From Rugosimonospora acidiphila (GTDB taxonomy: Bacteria; Actinomycetota; Actinomycetes; Mycobacteriales; Micromonosporaceae): a stretch of DNA of 53,178 bases. The DNA lies in contig NZ_BAABJQ010000047.1 of NCBI RefSeq assembly GCF_039543385.1, positions 1 through 53,178 on the forward strand, read 5' to 3'. Made by a program: the position numbers and the translations under genes. Below, piece by piece: positions 1 to 7,800 of the stretch. Under the pieces are notes generated by a model. It did not search any database and was not told the DNA's origin. It was given only the letters and a program-made list of their open reading frames with translations. Numbering within the stretch: the stretch's first letter is position 1; every line of letters starts with the position of its first letter.

Positions 1-311
1 ACAATGCCTGGCATTTCGTGGCGTTGGAGCGTTCGGGTGACCAGTTGCTGATGTGGGTGGACGGCGCCCAGGTCGCGGCCGGTCCCGCCGAGGCCGGGTC
101 GGTCAGCCGGACCGTGTCGTTCCAGATTCAGGTGGGCCAGCGGTTGGATGGCGCGTTCCACTTCGATGGTTCGCTGGATGAGGTGCGCGTCTACAACCGC
201 GCGCTGAGCACGTCGGAGCTGACCCAGCTGCAGACCAAGAACTCGGCCCTCAAGAAGGGTCTGGTGGTGCGGCTGCCGTTCGACAAGATCCTTCCTGCAG
301 CCAAGGCCTGA
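1..311 (+). CDS. LamG / concanavalin-like jellyroll protein, C-terminal fragment
   Basis: Only the last ~103 codons lie in the window; the reading frame is open at the left edge (first full codon at base 3). The visible part has the end of a LamG-type jellyroll: a strand with WVDG, a FDGSLDEVRVYNRALS motif typical of LamG_3 domains, then a short tail ending in FDKILPAAKA. Such domains usually form carbohydrate-binding or adhesive parts of secreted actinobacterial proteins, so an extracellular role is likely but unproven. It converges on the SGNH gene, with a shared terminator hairpin between them. Confidence 0.75.
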   Translation, partial: NAWHFVALERSGDQLLMWVDGAQVAAGPAEAGSVSRTVSFQIQVGQRLDGAFHFDGSLDEVRVYNRALSTSELTQLQTKNSALKKGLVVRLPFDKILPAAKA

Positions 312-332
312 GCACGGCCACCGCCTGACCGA

Positions 333-369
333 CCGGGCCGCCCGACGATTCACCCGTCGGGCGGCCCGG
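333..369. terminator. Bidirectional terminator hairpin
   Basis: A perfect 15-bp inverted repeat (arms 333-347 and 355-369) with a 7-nt loop lies between two convergent genes and overlaps the last codons and stop of the SGNH gene. No U-tract follows, as is common for actinobacterial terminators. Confidence 0.7.
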
Positions 370-1873
370 ACCGCTCCGGTGGTTCGGCGTCCCCGGCCGG
401 CCCGGTGGGCACACCGCCCGCCCGGTCGGCCGTCGTCACGGTCGTGCCGGGGTCGTCGGAGAGGAGGAACCGCCCGCCGGACCGGGTGTTGCGCGATCGG
501 GCGCCGACGTACGGCCGGCCGTCCACCCGCCCGTTGGGCGGTCGGCTCGGCTGCGACGCCAGGAGCCGGCGCAGCAGCCTGCCGGCGCCGAAGTTCCGGC
601 CGTAGATGGCGGCCAGGATCGCGCCGACCAGGGCCAGGCTCAGTGGATGCGTGGATCGCCCCGGTCGCTGGCCGTCGACGGTCGAGGGCGCCCCGGCGGT
701 CAGCCGCGACTGGTCTCCCGGCGCGGTGTCCCCGTTCGCCGCCGGTGCCGGGGTCGGGGTGGGTGTCGCGGTGGCCGACGGCGCGGAGCCGCGCGGGCGC
801 TGGCCGCCCTGCCGCTGCGCCGCCTCCGCCTGCTGGTCGCGCCGGTCCCGCTCGCGGTCGAGGTAGCGCAGCAGCAGCCGGGCCACTATCGTCCCGCCGG
901 CCGGGGTGAGGTGCGAACCGTCCGCCAGCCGGGCGTCCGGCACCACCGCGCCGGTCGTCGGGTCGGGTACCGAGTGGGAGAACCGGCCGCCGACCGAGAA
1001 CAGGTCGTACTGGTCGACCATTGCCGTCGCGGGTATCCGGGCGACCGTGTCGCGTACGGCCGACGCGACGTTGCGGAAGATGGCGTTGACGTTGCTGCCC
1101 TCGGCGGGGTTGGTCTGCGCGTCGATCGGTGGGGCGGCCCAGATCACCAGCTTGACGCCGCCGGCCTGGTAGGCGTCGATGACCGCCTGGATCCGGTCGG
1201 CGTACAGCCGTGCCCACGCGGCACTGTCGGGGCTGGCGCCGTTCAGCGGGAACCCGTCGTTCTCGCCGAGGAACACCACCGCGACGTCCGGGTGGAAGGT
1301 GGCGGCCTGCGACGCCGCCTTCAGCGACCAGTCGAAGGCGTCGGGCCGGACCAGCCCGGTGCCGGCATAGGGTTCGTCGCGCACGTCGAGGTCGTCGCGG
1401 TCAGCCGAGGAGAGCAGGCGGGTCAGCGCGTACCCGGGCTCTCCCGCCGTCGAGTCGCCGGTGACCAGTACCCGCAGCGGGTGGCCGGGCCCCGAGGTCG
1501 GCAGCGCGTCCGGCACCGGCAGCCCGTCCACCATGAACGGGATGGTCGACGCGGTCGCCGGTGGCGACGAGGCCGGGGCGCTCGGCCGGGCCGTACCCTG
1601 CCTCGCCAGCGCCTTCGCCTTGGCCGCCAGCCCGTCCGGGTCCCCGTCGCCGCTGACCACCGGCGCATTGCCCAACGCCCGCGCCAGCAGGTCGTGCGGC
1701 TCGTCGAACCCGAGGAACCGCGCCGCCGCGTCGACCGGGCGCAGCACGTCGACCATCGGGGTGCGCACCGCCGAGTAGCGCACCTGCTGCGCCGCGGCCA
1801 GCGCGCCCTCGCTGTCCAGCAGCGTCGCCGCGGCGAGCGCGGCGACCACCACGCTGACCATCGGACGCTTCAT
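350..1873 (-). CDS. SGNH/GDSL-type hydrolase (MBOAT partner), exported
   Basis: 507 aa. The N-terminus is a signal or anchor segment (MKRPMVSVVVAALAAATLL). The SGNH fold is marked by a VTGDST block holding the nucleophile Ser, a LGENDG block, and a late GSHLTP block with the catalytic His. A Pro/Thr/Ala-rich linker and one hydrophobic segment (LSLALVGAILAAIYG) near the C-terminus suggest membrane tethering. It lies 33 bases after the MBOAT gene on the same strand. In other bacteria (AlgI/AlgJ/AlgX, PatA/PatB) an MBOAT protein moves an acyl group across the membrane and an SGNH partner places it on a polysaccharide; the pair here probably O-acylates a cell-surface polymer. The polymer is unknown. 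Confidence 0.85.
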   Translation of the reverse strand: MKRPMVSVVVAALAAATLLDSEGALAAAQQVRYSAVRTPMVDVLRPVDAAARFLGFDEPHDLLARALGNAPVVSGDGDPDGLAAKAKALARQGTARPSAPASSPPATASTIPFMVDGLPVPDALPTSGPGHPLRVLVTGDSTAGEPGYALTRLLSSADRDDLDVRDEPYAGTGLVRPDAFDWSLKAASQAATFHPDVAVVFLGENDGFPLNGASPDSAAWARLYADRIQAVIDAYQAGGVKLVIWAAPPIDAQTNPAEGSNVNAIFRNVASAVRDTVARIPATAMVDQYDLFSVGGRFSHSVPDPTTGAVVPDARLADGSHLTPAGGTIVARLLLRYLDRERDRRDQQAEAAQRQGGQRPRGSAPSATATPTPTPAPAANGDTAPGDQSRLTAGAPSTVDGQRPGRSTHPLSLALVGAILAAIYGRNFGAGRLLRRLLASQPSRPPNGRVDGRPYVGARSRNTRSGGRFLLSDDPGTTVTTADRAGGVPTGPAGDAEPPERSGPPDG

Positions 1874-1906
1874 GCCCTGCCCGCCTTCCCTGGTCCCCGT
1901 GGGCTT

Positions 1907-3283
1907 CTAGAACTGGTAGTAGATGAAGGCCGGCACGCCCAGGTTCGGCACGACGGCCATGAGCGCGACGAAGCCCAATGCGAGGCTCACCCCCTGGGTG
2001 GCCGGCGACATGGTGCCCAGCAGGCGTCGCGCCGGCCGCGCCAGCAGCCCGCCCGGTACGAGCTGGATGGCCGTACCGGCCAGGACCAGCACCACGAGCA
2101 GGGGAGCGATCAGGCCGGTACCGTGCCCCTTCCACACGAACAGCCGGTCGAGCACCGCGAACGCGTCCCCGAATCCGGGCGCCCGGAAGAACACCCAGCA
2201 CAGCGCGACGAAGTGGAACGTGATGAGCCGGCCCAGCCACGGCCAGCGCGACGGCCCGGTGCGCCGTTCGAGAGCCAGGGCGGCGCCGTGCAGCCCGCCC
2301 CAGGCCACGAAGGTCCAGTTGGCGCCGTGCCACAGGCCGCCCAGCAGCATGGTGAGGAACAGGTTGCGCCGCGGGCGGCCCCGCCCGCCGCCCAGCGGGA
2401 TGTACACGTAGTCGCGCAGCCAGCTGGACAGCGAGATGTGCCAGCGCCGCCAGAACTCGCGCAGGCTCGCCGCCGCGTACGGGCGGTCGAAGTTGACCGG
2501 GAACTGGAAGCCGAGCAGCAGCGCCAGGCCGATGGCGAGGTCGGTGTAGCCGGAGAAGTCCGCGTAGATCTGGGCCGCGTACGCGTAGATGGCGAACAGC
2601 ACCTCGTACGCCGCGTGCTGTCCGGGTGCCGCGAACACCGGGTCGACGACCAGCTTGCCCAGGGTGTCGGCGATGACCAGCTTCTTCGCCAGCCCGGCGA
2701 GGATCAGCGTTCCGGCCCGGGTGTACGGCACCTGGGCCGGGTCGCGGGGCGTGGCGAACTGGGGGATGAGCTCGCGGGCGCGCACGATCGGCCCGGCGAA
2801 CAGGTGCGGGAAGAATGCCTGGTAGACCAGGAAGTCCAGGGTCGGCGCGGGCCGGGGCAGGTCGCCGCGCCACAGGTCGACCAGGTAGCTGATGCCCTGG
2901 AAGGTGTAGAACGACACGCCGACCGTGGCCGCGAGCACGATGACCGGCAGCGGCGCGCCGAGCCCTATCCGGCCCAGCGCCGTGTCGATCTCGTGGGCGA
3001 AGAAGCCGGCGTACTTGGCGTACCCGAGCAGGGCGAGGTCGCCCGCGATACCGGTGATCAACAGCGCCCGGTTCCGGGTGTGGAAGACCGCCCAGCCGAA
3101 GGCCTGGTTCCACAGGGTGACCCCGACGAGTACCAGCACCAGTCGCGGGCTGGCCCAGCCGTAGCAGACGTACGAGGCGAGGAGGATGAACGGCTTCCAG
3201 AGCCGGGGCCTCGGCATCAGCCACCAGTTGACCATGAGTACGGCGGCGAAGAACGCCGCGAACTCCACGGTCGGAAAGAGCAT
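1907..3283 (-). CDS. MBOAT family membrane O-acyltransferase (AlgI-like)
   Basis: 458 aa, multi-pass membrane protein. The start at MLFPTVEF was chosen because this is the family's usual N-terminus and the upstream extension has no hydrophobic or family-like sequence. Signature segments are WRRWHISLSSWLRDYVYIPLGG-like sequence near residue 279 and LGGLWHGANW near residue 317, whose His is the conserved catalytic residue of MBOAT enzymes. It is the first gene of a two-gene operon with the SGNH hydrolase. The expected role is membrane transfer of an acyl (often acetyl) group to an extracellular polysaccharide. It is divergent from the metal permease, separated by ~170 bases. Confidence 0.88.
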   Translation of the reverse strand: MLFPTVEFAAFFAAVLMVNWWLMPRPRLWKPFILLASYVCYGWASPRLVLVLVGVTLWNQAFGWAVFHTRNRALLITGIAGDLALLGYAKYAGFFAHEIDTALGRIGLGAPLPVIVLAATVGVSFYTFQGISYLVDLWRGDLPRPAPTLDFLVYQAFFPHLFAGPIVRARELIPQFATPRDPAQVPYTRAGTLILAGLAKKLVIADTLGKLVVDPVFAAPGQHAAYEVLFAIYAYAAQIYADFSGYTDLAIGLALLLGFQFPVNFDRPYAAASLREFWRRWHISLSSWLRDYVYIPLGGGRGRPRRNLFLTMLLGGLWHGANWTFVAWGGLHGAALALERRTGPSRWPWLGRLITFHFVALCWVFFRAPGFGDAFAVLDRLFVWKGHGTGLIAPLLVVLVLAGTAIQLVPGGLLARPARRLLGTMSPATQGVSLALGFVALMAVVPNLGVPAFIYYQF

Positions 3284-3429
3284 GAACCTTACACTATGAT
3301 TTGCGGCCTTTGCCCGGCGCGCTTCGGCGGCAAAAGGCGAAAAATCCTCGGGATGGCCGTGCCGACCTCGGCCGTGTCGACCCGGCCCGTGTCGACCCGG
3401 CCCGTCCGGTCCGGCGCGGCGCGGCCATA

Positions 3430-3444
3430 TACCTCTGGGGGGTA
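3430..3444 (+). promoter_or_regulatory. CsoR/RcnR-like G-tract operator
   Basis: TACCTCTGGGGGGTA is a TACC...GGTA inverted repeat around a G-tract. This is the general form of sites bound by CsoR/RcnR-family metal repressors. It ends about 10 bases before the preferred GTG start of the permease gene, so it would cover the promoter of a leaderless or short-leader transcript. No csoR gene is in the window. Confidence 0.45.
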
Positions 3445-3454
3445 CCTTCGTACG

Positions 3455-4642
3455 GTGGTGCTGGACGCGATCATCCACGCGCTGGCCATCGCCGGCTCGA
3501 TGGCCTGGGAGATCCTCTGGGCGCTCATCGTGGGCTTCGGCCTCTCCGCGATCGTGCAGGCCGTGGTCCGCCGCTCGACCGTCGTCCGGCTGCTCGGCGA
3601 CGGCCGTCCCCGTACCCTGGCCGTCGCCGCGGGGCTGGGCGCGGGCTCCTCGTCCTGCTCCTACGCGGCGGTCGCGCTGGCCAGGTCGCTGTTCCGCAAG
3701 GGCGCCGACTTCACCGCGGCGATGGCGTTCGAGGTCGCCTCCACGAACCTGGTCATCGAACTCGGTGTCATCCTCGCGCTGTTGGTGGGTTGGCAGTTCA
3801 CGGTGGCGGAGTTCATCGGCGGACCCATCATGATCGTCGTGCTCGCCCTGCTGTTCCGGCTCACCCTGCGGGCCCGCCTGCTGCGCCAGGCGCGCGAGCA
3901 GGCGGACCGGGGCCTGTCCGGCTCGATGGAGGGGCATGCCGCCATGGACATGTCCGTCCACGGTGGAGGCACCTTCCGCCGGCGGCTGCTGTCGCGCGAA
4001 GGGCTGACGTCGGTGTCCCACGTGTTCGTGATGGAGTGGGCGGCGATCTGGCGGGACCTGGCCGGCGGTCTGCTGATCGCCGGCGCGATCGCGGCCTGGG
4101 TGCCGGACGCGTTCTGGCGCGGCTTCTTCCTCACCGGCCATCCCCTGCTGTCCAAGGTCTGGGGGCCGCTGGTCGGGCCGGTGGTGGCCGTGGCCAGCTT
4201 CGTGTGCTCCATCGGTAACGTGCCGCTGGCGGCCGTGCTGTGGAACGGCGGGATCAGCTTCGGCGGCGTGGTGGCCTTCATCTTCGCCGACTTGATCATT
4301 TTGCCGATCATCAACATCTACCGCAGGTACTACGGCTGGCGCACAGCGCTGTACCTGACCGGTACCTTCTACGCCGCCTCGGTGGTGGCCGGGTACCTCG
4401 TGGAACTGCTGTTCGACGGCGCCGGCCTGGTGCCGTCCCAGCGCCACGCGAGGGTGGCGGAGGCGGCGATCACCTGGAACTACACCACGGTCCTGAACAT
4501 CGTCTTCCTCGCCCTGGCCGGGGTGCTGGTGGTGCGGTTTCTGCGTACCGGGGGCGTCGGCATGCTGCGCATGATGGGTGGCGCGCCGGACGCGGGGCAC
4601 GAGCGTGGCGGCGGCGCCGGCCATGCCCACCACCACGCGTGA
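3455..4642 (+). CDS. Permease (ArsP/DUF318 family), His/Met-rich, probable metal or metalloid exporter
   Basis: 395 aa from the GTG start, chosen because the family begins VLDAIIHALxIAxxMAWEILWAL. An ATG at 3353 is in frame but would put the operator inside the gene and add a low-complexity VSTRPVSTRPV stretch. It has about eight membrane segments, a conserved SSSCSYAA motif near residue 67 and VCSIGNVPLA later, both typical of this permease family. A cytosolic loop near residues 157-172 is Met/His rich (MEGHAAMDMSVHGG) and the tail ends HERGGGAGHAHHHA, features suited to binding soft metals. Family members export organoarsenicals or are uncharacterised; with the CsoR-like site, a copper-related role is possible. 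Confidence 0.85.
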   Translation: MVLDAIIHALAIAGSMAWEILWALIVGFGLSAIVQAVVRRSTVVRLLGDGRPRTLAVAAGLGAGSSSCSYAAVALARSLFRKGADFTAAMAFEVASTNLVIELGVILALLVGWQFTVAEFIGGPIMIVVLALLFRLTLRARLLRQAREQADRGLSGSMEGHAAMDMSVHGGGTFRRRLLSREGLTSVSHVFVMEWAAIWRDLAGGLLIAGAIAAWVPDAFWRGFFLTGHPLLSKVWGPLVGPVVAVASFVCSIGNVPLAAVLWNGGISFGGVVAFIFADLIILPIINIYRRYYGWRTALYLTGTFYAASVVAGYLVELLFDGAGLVPSQRHARVAEAAITWNYTTVLNIVFLALAGVLVVRFLRTGGVGMLRMMGGAPDAGHERGGGAGHAHHHA

Positions 4643-4759
4643 GCCCGAGACCGTGCTTTTCCGGGGTGGTAGGGGCGCGTGGTAGGGGTGGTCCTCGGCC
4701 GGTGGCCCATTATCATAAGTCCAGCATGCCGTTGCGTTCCGGGTCACCGCCGGTGCCCC

Positions 4760-4781
4760 GACCGGCCACCGTCGGCCGGTC
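4760..4781 (+). other. 5'-leader hairpin before the cold-shock gene
   Basis: An 8-bp inverted repeat (GACCGGCC / GGCCGGTC) with a 6-nt loop lies 50 bases before the cold-shock gene. It could be the permease terminator or a structured 5' UTR; the sequence does not decide. Confidence 0.35.
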
Positions 4782-4831
4782 AACGCGGCGGTAGCGGTCG
4801 GTTGAGGTTGTGGTGAGGGAGTATGACAACA

Positions 4832-5278
4832 ATGGCTACTGGTAAGGTCGTGCGGTTCGATGAGGGTCGGGGCTACGGTTTCATCGCGCCGGACGACGGC
4901 GGCGATGACGTGTTCGTGCACGCCAACGAGCTCACCGATCGGGGTGTGCGGGTCTCCACCGGCGCCCGGGTCCAGTTCAATGTGATCGACGGCGGTCGTG
5001 GTCTCAAGGCGTACGACGTCGAGGTGTTGGATGCACCGCCGGTGCCCGTGGGCGCGCCGGCCGCGGCGACGGTCGTCGCCCCCCGGGAGCAGGCGTCCGC
5101 GCCGAGCGAGCGGCAGAGTCCGGATGACGAGCTCTGCGAAATCTTCTCCGAGGCGGAGTTCACGTCGCGGGTCACCGACGTCCTCCTCGACGGCGGTCCC
5201 CAGCTGACCGGGGCGCAGATCCTCGAACTGCGCGCCCGACTGCTCAAGTTCGCCAAGCAGAACGGCTGGGTCGACTAA
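4832..5278 (+). CDS. Cold-shock domain protein with C-terminal extension
   Basis: 148 aa. The N-terminal ~65 residues form a CspA-type OB fold: MATGKVVRFDEGRGYGFIAP holds the RNP1-like motif and DVFVHANEL the RNP2-like motif, so it should bind single-stranded nucleic acid. The C-terminal half (about residues 90-148) is unlike CspA; it is acidic and helical and ends in ALRKFAKQNGWVD-like sequence. The start at 4832 is preferred over 4823 because the GAGGGAG ribosome site at 4815-4821 is too close to 4823 and because the family starts MATGKV. It is a single-gene unit followed by a strong terminator. Confidence 0.9.
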   Translation: MATGKVVRFDEGRGYGFIAPDDGGDDVFVHANELTDRGVRVSTGARVQFNVIDGGRGLKAYDVEVLDAPPVPVGAPAAATVVAPREQASAPSERQSPDDELCEIFSEAEFTSRVTDVLLDGGPQLTGAQILELRARLLKFAKQNGWVD

Positions 5279-5289
5279 TTCGGATTGGG

Positions 5290-5329
5290 CCGGTGCGGGC
5301 GATCCCCTGGTCGGGGTCGCCCGCACCGG
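5290..5329. terminator. Terminator hairpin after the cold-shock gene
   Basis: A 13-bp perfect stem (CCGGTGCGGGCGA and complement), extended by four more G-C pairs past a one-base bulge, begins 12 bases after the cold-shock stop codon. It separates this gene from the convergent carotenoid oxygenase gene. Confidence 0.7.
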
Positions 5330-5360
5330 TCGTGCCGCCGGTCAACCGTCTCGTCGTCGG

Positions 5361-5436
5361 TCGTCCGGGGCGCTCGTGAATCGTCCGGGGCGCCCGTCAA
5401 TTGCTCGAGTGCCTGTCAGTCGTTCGGGGCGCTCAC
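5361..5436. repeat. 20-bp tandem repeat overlapping the carotenoid oxygenase stop codon
   Basis: Two adjacent 20-bp copies (5361-5380, 5381-5400; core CGTCCGGGGCGC), one decayed copy, and a fourth copy (from 5420) that forms the last codons and stop region of the convergent oxygenase gene. Confidence 0.7.
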
Positions 5437-6867
5437 CGCGGGGAAGTGCTGCCCGTGCAAGCCGAACGGGATCCGGTGCGGCACCCAGGCCCTCGCCACC
5501 TCGGTCAGCTCGGCGGCGTCGAGCACCAGCAGGAACGACGTTCCGGCGCTCGGGTCGAGCACTATCGACAGCAGCACCCCGCCGTCCTCCCGCTCGTCGC
5601 CGGGGGTCCGGACGAAGACTGGTTCGCCCGGGTACGTGCCGGGCCGCGACCATGCCGCCGATTCGCGCCGTTCGACGTCGGTCTTCACGAGCTGATTCGG
5701 GAAGTCGCCCGGCTCACGGCTCCCCACCCCGTACACGAACCGGTACGGCCGGCCGTTGCGCCGGTCGTAGTCGATGCGGGGCAGCTCCATGGTCAGCTCG
5801 CCGAGCCGCTCGGTGCGCACCTCGCCCCCGCCGGCCGGCAGCACATACCGGCGCGGGGTCGCCTCGGGCACCCGAGCGTCCTCGGCGCGCAGCCGGTCGA
5901 GGTACAACGCCCGCACGATGTCGGCGTTGTCGTAGGCGCACACGTCGATGACGAGGTCGCCGTCGCGGGCGAAAGCGTTGATGTGGTGAAAGGCGAAGAA
6001 CGGCTCGGTCCGGTACCCCCCCTCGAACCGGCCGGTCTCCAGGTCGACGACCAGGAACCGGGTGCCCCGCTCGGGTCGCCAGCGGTAGTTCTCGATGAAT
6101 GGCCGGCCGGACAGCGGAATCGTCATCGGCACGGTCACGAGCGGGAACTCCACCAGCACGGCAAAGTGGTCCGCGACCGCGAAACTGTGCATGTACGACG
6201 GTCGGGGAGCCGGCAGGGTGGCGATCATCCGCTGGTGGGTGTCGCCGACGGCCCGACCGTACAGCTGGTAGTGGGTGGCCGCGCTGAGGTGCGTCGCGTA
6301 GCTGATCAGCTCGGTGGAGCCCGGCAGCCGGTGCGGATGAGCGACGGTGAGCTGGCCCGGTGCGGGCTCCCCGACGCCCAGCGTGGAGAGCGTCTGAGGA
6401 TCGAACATGACCGGCAGCGGCGTCTCCGACATGGCCAGGAACTCGTCGCCGAACCTGTCGACGTTGACGTTGGTGTTGCGGCCGTTGACCGGGGTACGGA
6501 AGACCGTGACGAACCGGCGGAACATCGAGCGGCACGGGTCGGTCGCGAACTCCGAGTAGGCGATGCGTCCGGTGTCGCGGGCCGCCCGGTAGGCGGGGCT
6601 GTCCACGAAGCGGTTGCGGTACGACACGGTTCCGGCGGAGAAGCTGAACCGGTGCAGCATCGCCAGGCCGTCGAACCAGTGCCGGTACCGGTGGGTGCCG
6701 ACCTCGAACTTCGCCGGCCCGACCCGGATCAGGCTGCCCGACAGCCAGGCCGGAAAGCTGCCCTCGACGGGCAGGTCGACGGCCGGCAGCTCCCGCTCGA
6801 GCGACAGGAACCCGAGTCGGTGGTCGGTCTGCGCCGGCTCGGCTTCCGCCCCGGCCTCACTCGTCAT
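5416..6867 (-). CDS. Carotenoid cleavage oxygenase
   Basis: 483 aa, the usual size for the carotenoid oxygenase / RPE65 family. These are seven-bladed propeller enzymes with an iron held by four His, which cleave a carotenoid double bond with O2 to give apocarotenals. The four expected His lie in AHPHRLPG (~176), MHSFAVADHF (~226), FAFHHINAF (~293) and LHGQHFP (~470). There is no signal peptide, so it is cytoplasmic. Its start overlaps the end of the upstream MarR gene by 11 bases, implying translational coupling and control by that regulator. No carotenoid synthesis genes are nearby, so the substrate is unknown. Confidence 0.92.
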   Translation of the reverse strand: MTSEAGAEAEPAQTDHRLGFLSLERELPAVDLPVEGSFPAWLSGSLIRVGPAKFEVGTHRYRHWFDGLAMLHRFSFSAGTVSYRNRFVDSPAYRAARDTGRIAYSEFATDPCRSMFRRFVTVFRTPVNGRNTNVNVDRFGDEFLAMSETPLPVMFDPQTLSTLGVGEPAPGQLTVAHPHRLPGSTELISYATHLSAATHYQLYGRAVGDTHQRMIATLPAPRPSYMHSFAVADHFAVLVEFPLVTVPMTIPLSGRPFIENYRWRPERGTRFLVVDLETGRFEGGYRTEPFFAFHHINAFARDGDLVIDVCAYDNADIVRALYLDRLRAEDARVPEATPRRYVLPAGGGEVRTERLGELTMELPRIDYDRRNGRPYRFVYGVGSREPGDFPNQLVKTDVERRESAAWSRPGTYPGEPVFVRTPGDEREDGGVLLSIVLDPSAGTSFLLVLDAAELTEVARAWVPHRIPFGLHGQHFPAVSAPND

Positions 6868-7456
6868 CGGGCCGCCGCTGCTCGGGGCAGTGCACCCGGA
6901 TGTGAGTGTGCCCGAACGGCGCGTCGACCAGCCCGCAGTGGTGCGGCTCGGGCTGACCGGCGTGCGCGTACGGCTGGAAGTAACGGCAGGTCAGGCACAT
7001 GCGGGCGGTGGAGATGGCGTCCCGGCGCTGCAACTGGGCGATCTGCCGGCACACCGCCGACAGCAGCCGGCTCTGTTCGTCGGACGGCAGGCCGTCCAGC
7101 CGCGCGAGCAGGTGTGCGGCCCAGTTGACCAGGGGCGATGGGAGCTCGCGACCCCGATCGGTCAGCGACACGTGAACGTGGCCGGGATCGTAGGAGGGGG
7201 CCGGGTCGAGGCGCACCAGCCCGTCGACGCGCAGCCGGCTCACCGCCTCGACGAGATCGGACACCTTCATGCCGACCGCCGAGGCCAACTCCGTGACCGC
7301 TCGCGGTTCGCCGCGCTGCGCGAGCATCAGGACGATCTGCTGGTCGACGAGCATGCTGGGGGTGTCGGTGGCGTGTCCGTCCGTGGCGTCGGCCATCGCG
7401 GCGGCCAGCCGTACCAGACCCGTGGCAAGGCGCTCGTCATCTTGATCCGGAAGCAT
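6857..7456 (-). CDS. MarR-family regulator with C-terminal Cys cluster
   Basis: 199 aa from the ATG at 7456. Upstream in-frame codons run into the 40-bp repeats and were excluded. A winged helix-turn-helix lies at about residues 45-115 (LVDQQIVLMLAQRGEPRAV ... LVRLDPAP ... VSLTDRGREL). The C-terminus carries MCLTCRYF (~153), then HHCGLVDAPFG and RVHCPE. These four Cys with nearby His could bind zinc, iron or a redox cluster. Related actinobacterial MarR proteins have the same tail, but its role is not known to me. The gene leads a two-gene operon with the carotenoid oxygenase and may sense oxidants or apocarotenoids (inference). Confidence 0.85.
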   Translation of the reverse strand: MLPDQDDERLATGLVRLAAAMADATDGHATDTPSMLVDQQIVLMLAQRGEPRAVTELASAVGMKVSDLVEAVSRLRVDGLVRLDPAPSYDPGHVHVSLTDRGRELPSPLVNWAAHLLARLDGLPSDEQSRLLSAVCRQIAQLQRRDAISTARMCLTCRYFQPYAHAGQPEPHHCGLVDAPFGHTHIRVHCPEQRRPDDE

Positions 7457-7580
7457 GATCCGGTGTCGCTCCCCCCGAAGGAATTGATCCCCCCGGTGCT
7501 CATTCACCCACGTCAGCGACGTCGTGACAAGTGCCGGGGCGCCATTCTCGGGTGTCGCGGTGGCGGTGGGAGGTGGGGAC

Positions 7581-7780
7581 GGGCCGGCGCCCGCCGTCCC
7601 CACCTCCGGTGGGGGCCCGGGGGCCGGCGCCCGCCGTCCCCACCTCCGGTGGGCGCCCGGGGGTCGGCGCCCGCCGTCCCCACCGCCGGTGGCCGCCCGG
7701 GGGTCGGCGCCCGCCGTCCCCACCTCCGGTGGGCGCCCGGGGGTCGGCGCCCGCCGTCCCCACCGCCGGTGGCCGCCCGG
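7581..7780. repeat. Five 40-bp tandem repeats, partly ordered as an 80-bp repeat
   Basis: Five head-to-tail copies of exactly 40 bp start at 7581, 7621, 7661, 7701 and 7741. A partial copy follows to ~7798, and a degenerate copy appears to run into the cellulase stop codon (CCGGTGG at 7804). Copies 3 and 5 are identical; copies 4-5 repeat copies 2-3 with one base change, so an 80-bp duplication is visible. Copies 3 and 5 contain the palindrome CCACCGCCGGTGG. There are no spacers and no convincing gene. The array fills most of the 7457-7800 gap, which must also hold the MarR promoter. Confidence 0.9.
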
Positions 7781-7800
7781 GGGCCGGCCACCGCTGCGTC

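Noticed and set aside
647..4642. A 1331-codon plus-strand frame covering the SGNH and MBOAT genes
   Set aside because: It is antisense to two clear gene families and Arg/Gly/Pro-rich; only its last ~395 codons (the permease) have real protein character.
7581..7780. CRISPR array
   Set aside because: The 40-bp units are directly adjacent with no spacers, and no cas genes are present.
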